Notes: generated by a model from the sequence alone, not told the origin. Counted from the stretch's first letter, positions 49,701-62,841 are shown. The stretch: 64,000 nt of DNA from Porites lobata (GCA_942486035.1 CALNXK010000040.1:3430001-3494000), one strand, 5' to 3'. Program-made: numbers and translations.

Positions 49701-52700
49701 CGTTATATCGCTACCTCGTTAGATCCCTAGATCGATGGATCGTTAGATCGTTAGATCGATAGGTCGATGGAATCTTAGATCGTTAGATCGTTATATCGTT
49801 AGATCGCTGGATCGATGGACTGATTGATCGTTAGATCGGTAGATCATTATATCGCTAGATCGATGGATCGCTAGATTGTTAGATCGCTAGATCCCTATAT
49901 CAATGGATCGTTAGATCGCTATATCGTTAGGTCGCTAGAGCAATGGATCGTTAGATCCCTATATTGTTAGATCGATAGATCATTGGATCGTTGGATCGCT
50001 AGATCGATGGATCGTTAGATCGTTTGATCGCAAGATCGTTAGATCCCAACTTTGTTAGATCCCTAGATCGATGGATTGTTAGATCGCTAGGTAGTTGGAC
50101 CCTTAGATCGTTAGATCGCTGGATCGATGGACTGTTTGATCGTTAGGTCGTTAGATCGTTATATCGCTAGATCGATGGATCGCTATATTGTTAGATCGCT
50201 ATATCGAGGAATCGTTAGATCGTTAGATTTCTACATTGTTAGATCGTTAGATCGCTAGATGGTTAGATCCCCACCTCGTTAGATCCCTAGATCGATGGAT
50301 CGCTATATCGTTATATTGCTAGATCGATGGATCGTTCGATCGTTAGATCGCTAGATCGTTAGATCGCCACCTCGTTAGATCCATAGATTGATAGATCGTT
50401 AGATCGCTAGTTCGATGGATTGATTAATCGTTAGATCGCTAGTTTGATGGATCGATCAATCGTTAGATCGCTAGATCGTTAGATCGCCACCTCTTTAGAT
50501 CGATAGATCGTTGGATTGTTACATCGCAAGGTTGATGGATCCTTAGATTGTTAGATCGCTGGATCGATGGACTGATTAATCGTTAGATCGCTAGATTGTT
50601 AGATCGCTAGATCGTTAGATCTCGAGATAGATGGATCGTTAGATCGTTAGATTGCTAGATTTTTAGATCGTTAGAATGCAAGATCGTTAGATCGCTACCT
50701 CGCTAGATCCCTAGATCGAAGGATCGCTATATCGTTAGATCGCTAGATCGTTGAATTGTTACATCGTTAGATCCTTAGATCGTTAGATCGCTAGATCCAT
50801 GGATCGTTAGATTGCTTGATGGATGGATTGTTAGATCGTTAGATCGATAGATCTTTCGATCGGTAGATAATTAGATCGGCACTTCGTTAGATCCCTAGAT
50901 CGATGGATCCTTAGATCGTTAGATCGCTGGAACGATGGACGGATTGATCGTTGGATCGCTAGATCGAATGATCGCTAGATTGTTAGATCGCTAGATCGTT
51001 AAATCGCTAGATCAATGGATCGTTGGATCGTTAGATTCCTAGATAGTTAGAGCGTTAGATCGCTAGATCGTTAGATCGCCACCTCGTTAGATCCCTAGAT
51101 CGACGAATCGTTAGATCGTTAGATCGCTGGATCGATGGACTGATTGATCGTTAGATCGCAAGATCGTTATATCGCTAGATCGATGGATCGCTAGATTGTT
51201 AGATCACTAGATCGTTAGATTGTTAGATCGCTAGATCGATGAATCGTTAGATCGCTATATCATTACATCGCTAGATCGTTGGATCGTTTGATCGTTAAAT
51301 CGCTAAATCGTTAGATCGCCAGATCCATCGATCGTTAGATAGTTAGATCGCTAGATCGTTAGATCGTTAGATCGCAAGAAAGTTAGATCGCTACCTCGTC
51401 TGATCCCTATATCAATGGATCGTTAGATCGTTAGATCGTTAGATCCCTGGATCGATGGACTGATTGATCGTTAGATTGCTAGATCCTTATATCGCTAGAT
51501 CGATAGATCGCTAGATTGTTAGATAGCTAGATCGTTAGATTGTTAGATCGCTAGATCGCTAGATCGCTAGATCACTAGATTGTTAGATCGCTAGATCAAT
51601 GGATCGTTAGGTCGCTATATCGTTAGATCGCTAGATCAATGGATCGTTAGATCGTTAGATCGCTCTATCGTTATTTCGTTAGATCGCTAGATCGCAAGAT
51701 CGTTAGATCGCTACCTCGTTAGATCCCTAGATCGATGGATCGTTAGATCGTTAGATCGCTAGGTCGATGGAATCTTAGATCGGTAGATCTTTAGACCGTT
51801 AGATCGCTAGATCGTTAGATCGCCACTTCGTTAGATCCCTAGATCGATGAATTGTTAGATCGCTAGGTTGATGAATCCTTAGATCGTGAGATCGCTGGAT
51901 CGATGGACTGATTGATCTTTAGATCGCTAGATCGTTATATCGCTAGATCGATGGATCGCTAGATTGTTAGATCGCTAGATCGATAGATCGCTAGATCGAT
52001 AAATCGTAAGATCGTTAGATTGCTAGATCGTTAGATCGTTAGATCGCTAGATCGTTAGATCGCAAGATCGTTAGATCGCCACCTCGTTAGATCCCTAGAT
52101 CGATGGATCGCTATATCGTTAGATTTCTAGATAGATGGATCGTTAGATGGTTAGATCGCTAGATCGTTAGAACGCCACCTCGTTGGATCCCTAGATCCAT
52201 AGATCTTTAGATCGTTAGATCGCTAGATCGATGGATTGATAATCGTTAAATCGCTAGATCGTTATATCGCTCGATCGATGGATCGCTAGATTGTTATATC
52301 GGTAGACCGTTAGATCGCTAGATCGATGGATCGTTAGATCGTTAGATCGTTAGATCGCTAGATCGTTAGATCGGCACCTCGTTAGATCCCTAGATCGATG
52401 GATCGTTAGATCGTTTGATCTTTAGATCGTTTGATCTTTAGATCGTTAGATCGCTAGAGGGTTAGATCGCTGCATCGATGGACTGATTGATCGTTATATC
52501 GCTAGATCGATGGATCGCTAGATTGTTAGATCGCTAGATCGTTAGATCGTTAGATCGCTTGATCGTTAGATTGCTAGATTGATGGATCGTTATATCGTTA
52601 GATCGCTATATCGTTACATCGCTACATCGTTGGCTGGTTAGATTGTTGGAACGCTATATCGTTAGATCACTAGATCGTTGGATCGTTAGATCGTTAGATC

Positions 52701-53418
52701 ACTAGATCGTTAGATCGCAACATCGCAAGATCGTTAGATCCTTAGATCGATGGATTCTTAGATTGCAAGGTTGATGTATCCTTACATCGTCAGATCGCTG
52801 GATCGATGGACTGATTGATCGTTAGATCCCTAAATTGTTATATCACTAGATCGATGGATCGCTAGATTGTTAGATCGCTAGATCGTTAGATCGCTAGATG
52901 GATGGATCGTTAGATCGTTAGATTGCTAGATTGTTAGATCGTTAGAACGCTTGATCGTTAGATCGCCACCTTCCTAGATCCCTAGATCGATCGATCGCTA
53001 TATCGTTAGATTGCTAGATCGATGGATCGTTACATCGCTAGATCGATGGATCCTTAGATCTTTAGATATTTAGATTGTTAGATCGCTAGATCGATGGAAT
53101 AATTAATCGTTAGATTGCTAGACCGTTATATCGGTAGATTGATGGATCGCTAGATTGTTAGATCGCTAGATCGTTAGATCGTTAGATCGCTAGATCGTTA
53201 GATCGCTAGATCGTTGGATCGTTAGATCGTTGGATGGCTAGATCGTTAGATCGCTAGATCGATGGATCGTTAGATCGTTAGATTGCTAGATCGATGGATG
53301 GTTAGATCGTTAGATCGCTAGATCGTTAGATCGCTAGATGGATGGATCGTTAGATAGTTAGATTGCTAGATTGTTAGATCGTTAGAACACAAGATCGTTA
53401 GAACGCCACCTCACTAGA
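43766..53418 (+). repeat. 8-bp-word satellite, block 3 (9.65 kb)
   Basis: Same GNTAGATC words. Common longer strings are GCCACCTCGTTAGATCCCTA and ATGGACTGATTGATCGTTAG. A recent local duplication is visible: about 185 bp starting GCTACATTCTTAGATCAG at 49206 recurs at 49462 (offset 256 bp) almost unchanged. No gene is embedded. Confidence 0.95.
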
Positions 53419-55729
53419 TTTTGCCTATCGAAAATTATCCGTGAATGGAATGTCTGGTGGGCACAATGCTATAACCTACAGAAACTTTCGAAAATTTAAT
53501 CGAATAAATTTTCGGAATGATATTGCATCTCATTGTTGGGATCACATATACAATTCAACTGATCCCAATCAAATGTGGCTACAATAGAAATGCTCGTTTC
53601 TATCTATTGTTAACAAGCATGCTCCCTTGAGGACAATGCGTGTTCGCACGCGTAGTTCCCCATGGATTACATCTGAGCTTAAGAAACGAATGCATGATCG
53701 GGATATTCTAAAGATTAAAGCAAGTAAATCGAATGATTCAAATGACTGGTCACTTTTTAAAAAACAACGCAATAAAGTAAATAGCGAAATCAGATTAGCC
53801 AAGCAAGCCTATTATCAAAATAGTTTTAACAAGCATACGGGCGATTCTAAAAAAGACCTGGCAGACTATCAATGAACTTACTTCATGAAAATCTGGGAAA
53901 AAATCGGTGACATCTCTGAAAGTAAATGGAGTATCAATAACAAATCCAACTGTGCTGTCGAACCAATTTAATAATCACTTTGCTACTATCGGTCCAGAAC
54001 TTGCTAGCAATATTGATTCCTCAAATAGTGATGGTTATCAAAAGTACCTCACTGGCACAGATAAACGGTTTCAGCTCCATCCGACCAGCACAAATAAAGT
54101 TCTCTCACTTTTGAATCGTCTAAACAAGTCAAAGGCAGCTGGCCTTGACAAGATATCTGCTAGGCTCATTCGGGAATGTGCAGATCTCATTTGCATTCCT
54201 ATCCGTGATATTTTTAACCAGTCAATAAGTCAAGGCATATTTCCGGATGACTGGAAATGCGCAAAGGTCACCCCACTTTTTAAACAAGGCGATCGGGACG
54301 ACTTAAACAATTATCGTCCAATTTCGGTGATCTCAGTTATGGCCAAGGTCTTTGAAAGAATCGTCTATGATCAATTATATGCCTACCTAGAAGAGCACAA
54401 TATAATCTGTAAATATCAATCAGGCTTTCGCGCTATTCACTCAACTGTTACGGCTCTCCTTGAGGCCACGGACACTTGGGCGTACAATATTGACCGCGGT
54501 AAAATCAACGCCGTTGTTTTCTTAGATCTCAAAAAGGCCTTCGACACAGTTGACCATGAGATCCTTTTATCAAAATTAAGCAATTACGGCATATATGGTA
54601 ACGCGCACCAATGGTTTAAGTCGTATTTAGAGAATCGTACTCAAATGTGCTCCATCAACGGATCGCTCTCTCAAAGCTGTTTATTAAGTTGTGGTGTACC
54701 CCAGGGGACGATTTTAGGTCCATTATTATTTCTGTTATACATCAACGATCTTCCAAACTGTCTTTCAAACTGTGAGCCGAGGATGTACGCTGATGAAACC
54801 CACCTTACGTACGCAGGTGATAATGCAGACAATATTCAGTTGCATCTAAATCAAGATTTAGAAAATGTTCACAATTGGCTGAGAGCAAACAAACTTACTC
54901 TAAATATGACTAAAACCGAATTTATGCTTATCGGATCTAGGCAGAGGCTAAGTACTCTCACAGAGTCCCCGACATTTGCAATTAATGATTTTGAAGTTAG
55001 CCAGGTCACTACTGCAAAATCATTTGGAGTGACCATCGATGACAGACTTGATTGGAGTGGCCATATCGAGAAAGTAACAAAGAAAGTCGCTTCTGGTATT
55101 GGGGCCATAAAACGAATAAGGCACCTTGTCCCTCAGGCGACCTTACAACTAATATATCAAGCTTTAATACAGCCACACTTTGATTATTGCAACATTGTTT
55201 GGGGAAACTCTGGGATAACCTTACGGAATAAGGTTCAAAAGCTACAAAACAGAGCAGCCCGTGTTTTGACCTACTCAAGCTATGACGTAGATGCTGGTCA
55301 CCTTTTCAAACTTCTAGGTGGAAAAACCTAGCTTGCCAGCAACAATTTCAAAGAGCTACGATGGTTTACAGGTCTCTGCACGGGTTGGCTCCAAACTATC
55401 TTAGTTCTAAATTTGAAAGGCGAGAAGTCGCATATAACCTAAGGGACTCTGAAAATAAACTCAATATTCCATTACCGCGCACAAACTATTACAAAAACAG
55501 CTTCAGCTATAGTGGCGCCATTCTCTGGAACAGTCTTCCTTGTAACTTAAGGGAAGCAGAGTCCCTTGGGCAATTTAAACGATTACTCAAAGAACTGTAA
55601 GGCACGGCATTCGTGGAAAGCAGCTTTTTTATTTAAATATTTTTATTATATTAGTATTAGGCATTTTTAAAGCTGACGAATTTTGTACCGTGAATAAATA
55701 AAGATTATCTATCTATCTATCTATCTATC
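53419..55729 (+). mobile_element. Non-LTR retrotransposon copy 3, longest copy, 5'-truncated
   Basis: Begins at TTTTGCCTATCG after satellite CCTCACTAGA and ends in six TATC units (55706-55729), followed by CCTAGATCGATGG. The common satellite string at this place is CCTCGTTAGATCCCTAGATC, so the insertion fell between TAGA and TCCCTAG with little or no target duplication. It reaches upstream of the reverse transcriptase into the linker that follows the endonuclease. All of the endonuclease is missing. Confidence 0.9.
53451..55603 (+). pseudogene. Linker plus reverse transcriptase, copy 3, broken; YADE at the active site
   Basis: The linker is readable: GMSGGHNAITYRNFRKFNRI..., an in-frame TAG at 53585-53587, then NKHAPLRTMRVRTRSSPWIT and ELKKRMHDRDILK, typical of the segment between endonuclease and reverse transcriptase in Jockey-superfamily elements. 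A run of six A at 53849-53854 shifts the frame. The reverse transcriptase is open from 53907 to 55331 and is then shifted by GG instead of GGG at 55317. The tail is open again at 55361-55600. Motif C reads YADE (codons at 54786-54797), so the second catalytic Asp is Glu. That alone should cripple polymerisation, by family knowledge. Confidence 0.85.
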
Positions 55730-56982
55730 CCTAGATCGATGGATCGCGATATCGTCAGATCGCTAGATCGTTGGATCGCTAGATTGTTAGATCGCTAGAT
55801 CGTTAGATCGCTAGATCCCTAAATAACTAGATCGTTAGATCGCTAGATCAATGGATCGTTAGATCGCTATATCATTAGATATAGATGGATCGATGGATCG
55901 TTAGATCGTTAGATCGCTAGATTGTTTGATCGGTAGATAATTACATTGCCACCTCGTTGGATCCCAAGATCGATGGATCCTTAGATCGTTAGATCGCTAG
56001 ATCGATGGATTGATTAATCGTTACATCACTAGATCGTTATATCGCTAGATCGATGGATCGCTAGATTGTTAGATCGCTAGATCGTTAAATCGCTAGATCG
56101 ATGGATCGTTAGATCGTTAGATTGCTAGATCGTTAGATGGTTAGATCGCCACCTTGTTAGATCCTTAGATCGATGGATCGTTAGATCGTGAGATCTTTAG
56201 ATTTTTAGATCGCTAGATCGTTAGATCGCTGGATCGATGGACTGATTGATCGTTAGATCGCTAGATCGTTATATCGCTAGATCGATGGATCGCTAGATTG
56301 TTAGATCACTAGATCGTTAGATTGTTAGATCGCTAGATCCTTAGATCGCTAGATCGATGGATCGTTAGTTTGTTAGATCGCTATATCGTTACATCGCTAT
56401 ATCGTTGGTTCGTTAGATCGTTAGATCGTGAGATTGATGGATCGTTAGATCGCTAGATCAATGGATGCATAGATCGCAAGATCAATGGATCGTTAGATCG
56501 CTATATCGTTAGATCGCTGGATCGTTGGATCGTTAGATCGCTAGATCGATGGATCGTTAGAGCGTTAGATCGCTACATCGGTGGATCGCTAAATCGTTAG
56601 ATCGCCACCTCGTTAGATCCCTAGATCGATGGATTGTTATATCGCTAGGTTGATGGATCCTTAGATCGTTAGATCGCTGGATCGATGGACTGATTGATCG
56701 TTAGATCGCTAGATCGTTATATCGCTAGATCGATGGATCGCTAGATTGTTAGATCGCCAGATCGTTAGATCGCTAGATCAATGGATTCTTAGAGCGTTAG
56801 ATTGCTAGATAGTTAGATCGTTAGATCGCTAGATCGTTAGATCGCCACCTCGTTAGATCTCTAGATCGATGGATCGTTAGATCGTTAGATCTTTAGATCG
56901 TTAGGTCGCTAGATCGTTAGATTGCTGGATCGATGGACTGATTGATCGTTAGATCGCTGGATCGATGGATCGTTAGATTTTT
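55730..56982 (+). repeat. 8-bp-word satellite, block 4
   Basis: Satellite between copies 3 and 4, made of the same words and the recurring ATGGACTGATTGATCGTTAG string. No other feature is seen. Confidence 0.95.
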
Positions 56983-58371
56983 ATTTTTAACCAGTCAATA
57001 AGTCAAGGCATATTTCCGGATGACTGGAAATGCGCAAAGGTCACCCCACTTTTTAAACAAGGCGATCGGGACGACTTAAACAATTATCGTCCAATTTCGG
57101 TGATCTCAGTTATGGCCAAGGTCTTTGAAAGAATCGTCTATGATCAATTATATGCCTACCTAGAAGAGCACAATATAATCTGTAAATATCAATCAGGCTT
57201 TCGCGCTATTTACTCAACTGTCACGGCTCTCCTTGAGGCCACGGACACTTGGGCGTACAATATTGACCGCGGTAAAATCAACGCCGTTGTTTTCTTAGAT
57301 CTCAAAAAGGCCTTCGACACAGTTGACCATGAGATCCTTTTATCAAAATTAAGCAATTACGGCATATATGGTAACGCGCACCAATGGTTTAAGTCGTATT
57401 TAGAGAATCGTACTCAAATGTGCTCCAACAACGGAACGCTCTCTCAAAGCTGTTTATTAAGTTGTGGTGTTCCCCAGGGGACGATTTTAGGTCCATTATT
57501 ATTTCTGTTATGCATCAACGATCTTCCAAAGTGTCTTTCAAATTGTGAGCCGAGGATGTACGCTGATGAAACCCACCTTACGTACGCAGGTGATAATGCA
57601 GACAATATTTAGTTGCATCTAAATCAAGATTTAGAAAATGTTCACACTTGGCTGAGAGCAAACAAACTTACTCTAAATATGACTAAAACCGAATTTATGC
57701 TTATCGGATCTAGGCAGAGGCTAAGTACTCTCACAGAGTCCCCGACATTTGCAATTAATGATTTTGAAGTTAGCCAGGTCACTACTGCAAAATCACTTGG
57801 AGTGACCATCGATGACAGACTTGATGGGAGTGGCCATATCGAGAAAGTAACAAAGAAAGTAGCTTCTGGTATTGGGGCCATAAAACGAATAAGGCACCTT
57901 GTCCCTCAGGCGACCTTACAACTAATATATCAAGCTTTAATACAGCCACACTTTGATTATTGCAACATTGTTTGGGGAAACTGTGGGATAACCTTACGGA
58001 ATAAGGTTCAAAAGCTACAAAACAGAGCAGCCCGTGTTTTGACCTACTCAAGCTATGACGCTGGTCACCTTTTCAAACTTCTAGGGTGGAAAAACCTAGC
58101 TTGCCAGCAACCATTACAAAGAGCTACGATGGTTTACAGGTCTCTGCACGGGTTGGCTCCAAACTATCTTAGTTCTAAATTTGAAAGGCGAGAAGTCGCA
58201 TATAACCTAAGGGACTCTGAAAATAAACTCAATGTTCCATTACCGCGCACAAACTATTACAAAAAAAGCTTCAGCTATAGTGGCGCCATTCTCTGGAACA
58301 GTCTTCCTTGTAACTTAAGGGAAGCAGAGTCCCTTGGGCAATTTAAACGATTACTCAAAGAACTGTAAGGC
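56983..58371 (+). pseudogene. Reverse transcriptase, copy 4, one nonsense codon; YADE at the active site
   Basis: The frame is open from the 5' junction (IFNQSISQGIFPDDW) to the end except for one in-frame TAG at 57610-57612, where the other copies have CAG (Gln). Motif A FLDLKKAFD and motif B GVPQG are intact. Motif C is YADE (57559-57570), shared with copy 3. It also shares LDGSGH with copy 5 where copies 1-3 have LDWSGH. A two-codon loss (YDAGH instead of YDVDAGH) is private. It is the least eroded of the broken copies. Confidence 0.85.
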
Positions 58372-58488
58372 ACGGCATTCGTGGAAAGCAGCTTTTTTAT
58401 TTAAATATTTTTATTATATTAGTATTAGGCATTTTAAAGCTGACGAATTTTGTACCGTGGATAAATAAAGATTATCTATCTATCTATC
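56983..58488 (+). mobile_element. Non-LTR retrotransposon copy 4, 5'-truncated
   Basis: The 5' junction is at ATTTTTAACCAG, where satellite TTAGATTTTT meets the element with a few shared T/A bases. It ends in four TATC units (58473-58488), followed by GCAAGATCGTCAG. The truncation point differs from all other copies, so this is an independent insertion. Confidence 0.9.
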
Positions 58489-61037
58489 GCAAGATCGTCA
58501 GATCGCTAAATCAATGGATCGTTACATCGTTAGATTGCTAGATAGTTAGATCGTTAGATCGCTACCTCGTTAGATCCCTAGATCGATTGATCGTTAGATC
58601 GTTAGATTCCTAGATCGATGGATCGTTAGATCCTTACATCGCTAGATTGTTAGATCGTTAGATCGCAAGATCGTTAGATCGCTACCTCGTGAGATCCCTA
58701 GATCGATGGATAGTTAGATCGTTAGATCGCTAGGTCGATGGAATCTTAGATCGTTAACTCTTTAGATCGTTAGATCGATGGATCGATGGACTGATTCATC
58801 GTTGGATCGCTAGATCGTTATATCACTGGATCGATGGATCGCTTGATTGTTAGATCGCTAGATCGTTAGATCGCAAGATCGCTAGATCGCTACATCGTTA
58901 GATCGCTAGATCAATGGATCGTTAGATCGTTATATCATTAGATCGCTAGATCAATGGATCGTTAGATCGCTATATTGTTATATCGCTAGATCGTTGGATC
59001 GTTGGATCGCTAGAGCGATCGATGGTTAGATCGTTACATCGCTAGATCGATGGATCGTTAGATCGTTAGATCGCAAGGTCGTTAGATCGCTAGATCGGTA
59101 GATCGCTATATCGTTAGATCGCCACTTCGTTAGTTCCCTAGATCGATGGATTGTTAGATCGCTAGGTTGATGGATCTTTAGAGCGTTAGATCGCTGGATC
59201 GATGGACTGTTTGATCGTTAGATCGCTAGATCGTTATATGGCTAGATCGATGGATCGCTAGATTGTTAAATCGCTAGATCGATGAATCGTTAGATCGTTA
59301 GATTGCTAGATCGTTAGATCCCCACCACGTTAGATCCCTAGATCGATGTATCGCTATATCGTTAGATTGCTAGATCAATGGATCGTTAGATCGTTAGCTC
59401 GCTAGATCGTTTGATCGCCACCTCGTTATATCCGTAGATCGAGAGATCGTTAGATCGTTAGTTCGGTAGGTCGATTGATCCTTAGATCTTTAGATCTTTA
59501 GATCGTTAGATCGCTAGATCCACAGATCGATTAATCGTTAGATCGCTAGATCGATGGATCGTTAGATCGTTAGATTGCTAGATCGTTAGATCGGCACCTC
59601 GTTAGATCAATACATCGATGGATCGTTAGATCGTTAGATCTTTAGATCGTTAGATCGCAAGAAAGTTAGATCGCTGCATCGATGGACTGATTGATCGTTA
59701 TATCGCTAGATCGATGGATCGCTAGATTGTTAGATCGCTAGATCGTTAGATCGTTAGATCGCTAGATCGATGGATCGTTAGATCGTTAGATCGCTATATC
59801 GTTACATCGCTAGATCGTTGGATCGTTAGATCGCTAGATCGCTAGATCGTTGGATCTTTAGATCGTTGGATGGCTAGATCGTTAGATCGCTAGATCGATG
59901 GATCGTTAGATCGTTAGATCGATGGATCGTTAGATTGTTAGATCGCTAGATCGTTAGATCGCAACCTCGTTAGATCCCTAGGTCGATGGATTCTTAGATC
60001 GCAAGGTTGATGGATCCTTACGTCGTTAGATCGCTGAATCGATGGACTGATTGATCGTTGGATCGCTACATTGTTATATCGCTAGATTGATTGAACGTTA
60101 GATTGTTAGATCGCTAGATCGTTAGGTCGCTAGATGGATGGATCGTTAGATCGTTAGATTGCTAGATTGTTAGATCGTTAGAACGCTAGATCGGTAGATC
60201 GCCACCTCGCTAGATCCCTAGATCGATAGATCGCTATATCGTTACATCGCTAGATCGTTGCATGGTTAGATCGTTAGATCGCTAGATCGTTAGATTCCTA
60301 GATCGATGGATCTATAGATCGTTAGATCGCTAGATCCTTGGATCGCCACCTCTTTAGATCCCTAGACCGATAGATCGTTAGATCGTTAGATCGCTAGGTC
60401 GATGGATCCTTACATCGTTAGATCTTAAGATCGTTAGATCGCTAGATTGATAGACTGATTGATCGTTAGATCACTAGATCGCTATATCGCTAGATCGATC
60501 GATCGCAAAATTGTTAGATCGCTAGATCGTTAGATCGTTCAATGGCTAGATCGCTAGTTCGCTAGATCTTTAGATCGCTAGATCGATGAATAGCTAGATT
60601 ATTAGATCACTAGATCGATGGATTGTTAGATCGTTAGATTCCTAGATCGTTCGATCGTTAGATCCCTAGATCGTTAGATCGCCACCTCGTTAGATCCCTA
60701 GATCGATGGATCGTTAGATGGTTAGATCGCAAGATTGTAGATCGTTAGATCGTTAGATCGCTAGATCGGTAAATCGCCACCTCGTTAGATCCCTAGATCG
60801 ATGGATTGTTAAATGGCTAGGTTGATGGATCCTTAGATCTTTAGATCGCTGGATCTATGGACTGATTGATCGTTAGATTGCTAGATCGTTATATCGCTAG
60901 ATCGATGGATCGCCACCTCGTTAGATCCCTAGATCGATGGATCGTTAGATCGTTAGATCGCTAGATCGATGGATCGTTAGATGGTTAGATCGCAAGATTG
61001 TTACATCGCTAGATGTAATGGATGTAATCGCTAGATG
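58489..61037 (+). repeat. 8-bp-word satellite, block 5
   Basis: Satellite between copies 4 and 5. The last ~30 bases before copy 5 (TAATGGATGTAATCGCTAGA) are irregular, like filler formed at the 5' end of the insertion. No gene is embedded. Confidence 0.95.
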
Positions 61038-62841
61038 AAATGGAGTATCAATAACAAATCCAACTGTGCTGTGGAACCAATTTAATAATCACTTTGCTAC
61101 TATCGGTCCAGAACTTGCTAGCAATATTGATTCCTCAAATAGTGATGGTTATCAAAAGTACCTCACTGGCACAGATAAACGGTTTCAGCTCCATCCGACC
61201 AGTACAAATAAAGTTCTCTCACTTTTGAATCGTCTAAACAAGTCAAAGGCAGCTGGCCTTGACAAGATATCTGCTAGGCTCATTCGGGAATGTGCAGATC
61301 TCATTTGCATTCCTATCCGTGATATTTTTAACCAGTCAATAAGTCAAGGCATATTTCCGGATGACTGGAAATGCGCAAAGGTCACCCCACTTTTTAAACA
61401 AGGCGATCGGGACGACTTAAACAATTATCGTCCAATTTCGGTGATCTCAGTTATGGCCAAGGTCTTTGAAAGAATCGTCTATGATCAATTATATGCCTAC
61501 CTAGAAGAGCACAATATAATCTGTAAATATCAATCAGGCTTTCGCGCTATTCACTCAACTGTCACGGCTCTCCTTGAGGCCACGGACACTTGGGCGTACA
61601 ATATTGACCGCGGTAAAATCAACGCCGTTGTTTTCTTAGATCTCAAAAAGGCCTTCGACACAGTTGACCATGAGATCCTTTTATCAAAATTAAGCAATTA
61701 CGGCATATATGGTAACGCGCACCAATGGTTTAAGTCGTATTTAGAGAATCGTACTCAAATGTGCTCCATCAACGGATCGCTCTCTCAAAGCTGTTTATTA
61801 AGTTGTGGTGTACCCCAGGGGACGATTTTAGGTCCATTATTATTTCTGTTATACATCAACGATCTTCCAAACTGTCTTTCAAACTGTGAGCCGAGGATGT
61901 ACGCTGATGACACCCACCTTACGTACGCAGGTGATAATGCAGACAATATTCAGTTGCATCTAAATCAAGATTTAGAAAATGTTCACAATTGGCTGAGAGC
62001 AAACAAACTTACTCTAAATATGACTAAAACCGAATTTATGCTTATCGGATCTAGGCAGAGGCTAAGTACTCTCACAGAGTCCCCGACATTTGCAATTAAT
62101 GATTTTGAAGTTAGCCAGGTCACTACTGCAAAATCACTTGGAGTGACCATCGATGACAGACTTGATGGGAGTGGCCATATCGAGAAAGTAACAAAGAAAG
62201 TCGCTTCTGGTATTGGGGCCATAAAACGAATAAGGCACCTTGTCCCTCAGGCGACCTTACAACTAATATATCAAGCTTTAATACAGCCACACTTTGATTA
62301 TTGCAACATTGTTTGGGGAAACTCTGGGATAACCTTACGGAATAAGGTTCAAAAGCTACAAAACAGAGCAGCCCGTGTTTTGACCTACTCAAGCTATGAC
62401 GTAGATGCTGGTCACCTTTTCAAACTTCTAGGGTGGAAAAACCTAACTTGCCAGCAACAATTTCAAAGAGCTACGATGGTTTACAGGTCTCTGCACGGGT
62501 TGGCTCCAAACTATCTTAGTTCTAAATTTGAAAGGCGAGAAGTCGCATATAACCTAAGGGACTCTGAAAATAAACTCAATATTCCATTACCGCGCACAGA
62601 CTATTACAAAAACAGCTTCAGCTATAGTGGCGCCATTCTCTGGAACAGTCTTCCTTGTAACTTAAGGGAAGCAGAGTCCCTTGGGCAATTTAAACGATTA
62701 CTCAAAGAACTGTAAGGCACGGCATTCGTGGAAAGCAGCTTTTTTATTTAAATATTTTTATTATATTAGTATTAGGCATTTTTAAAGCTGACGAATTTTT
62801 GTACCGTGAAAAAATAAAGAAAGATTATCTATCTATCTATC
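61038..62841 (+). mobile_element. Non-LTR retrotransposon copy 5, 5'-truncated
   Basis: The 5' end is at AAATGGAGTATCAATAAC, a different truncation point from every other copy. The 3' UTR carries a small duplication in its A-rich end (AAAAAATAAAGAAAGATT) and four TATC units (62826-62841), followed by TAGATCGTTAG. Here the overlap between tail and satellite is CTA and not ATC. The satellite flank after the element matches words at about 60750-60850, just upstream of the insertion. Confidence 0.9.
61039..62715 (+). CDS. Reverse transcriptase (non-LTR, Jockey/CR1/L2-like), partial, longest open frame
   Basis: Open without interruption from a TGA at 61036-61038 to the stop at 62713-62715, about 558 codons. 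No native start is present because the 5' part was lost; reading begins NGVSITNPTVLWNQF. Counting residues from 61066: RT palm entry KSKAAGLDKISARL, motif A FLDLKKAFDTVDH with Asp at 192, GVPQG at 248-252, catalytic YADD at 279-282, then the usual C-terminal block ending LGQFKRLLKEL. All key polymerase residues are present and only the endonuclease and upstream linker are missing. It is the best preserved copy, which suggests recent activity of a full-length source elsewhere in the genome. Confidence 0.88.
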   Translation, partial: NGVSITNPTVLWNQFNNHFATIGPELASNIDSSNSDGYQKYLTGTDKRFQLHPTSTNKVLSLLNRLNKSKAAGLDKISARLIRECADLICIPIRDIFNQSISQGIFPDDWKCAKVTPLFKQGDRDDLNNYRPISVISVMAKVFERIVYDQLYAYLEEHNIICKYQSGFRAIHSTVTALLEATDTWAYNIDRGKINAVVFLDLKKAFDTVDHEILLSKLSNYGIYGNAHQWFKSYLENRTQMCSINGSLSQSCLLSCGVPQGTILGPLLFLLYINDLPNCLSNCEPRMYADDTHLTYAGDNADNIQLHLNQDLENVHNWLRANKLTLNMTKTEFMLIGSRQRLSTLTESPTFAINDFEVSQVTTAKSLGVTIDDRLDGSGHIEKVTKKVASGIGAIKRIRHLVPQATLQLIYQALIQPHFDYCNIVWGNSGITLRNKVQKLQNRAARVLTYSSYDVDAGHLFKLLGWKNLTCQQQFQRATMVYRSLHGLAPNYLSSKFERREVAYNLRDSENKLNIPLPRTDYYKNSFSYSGAILWNSLPCNLREAESLGQFKRLLKEL

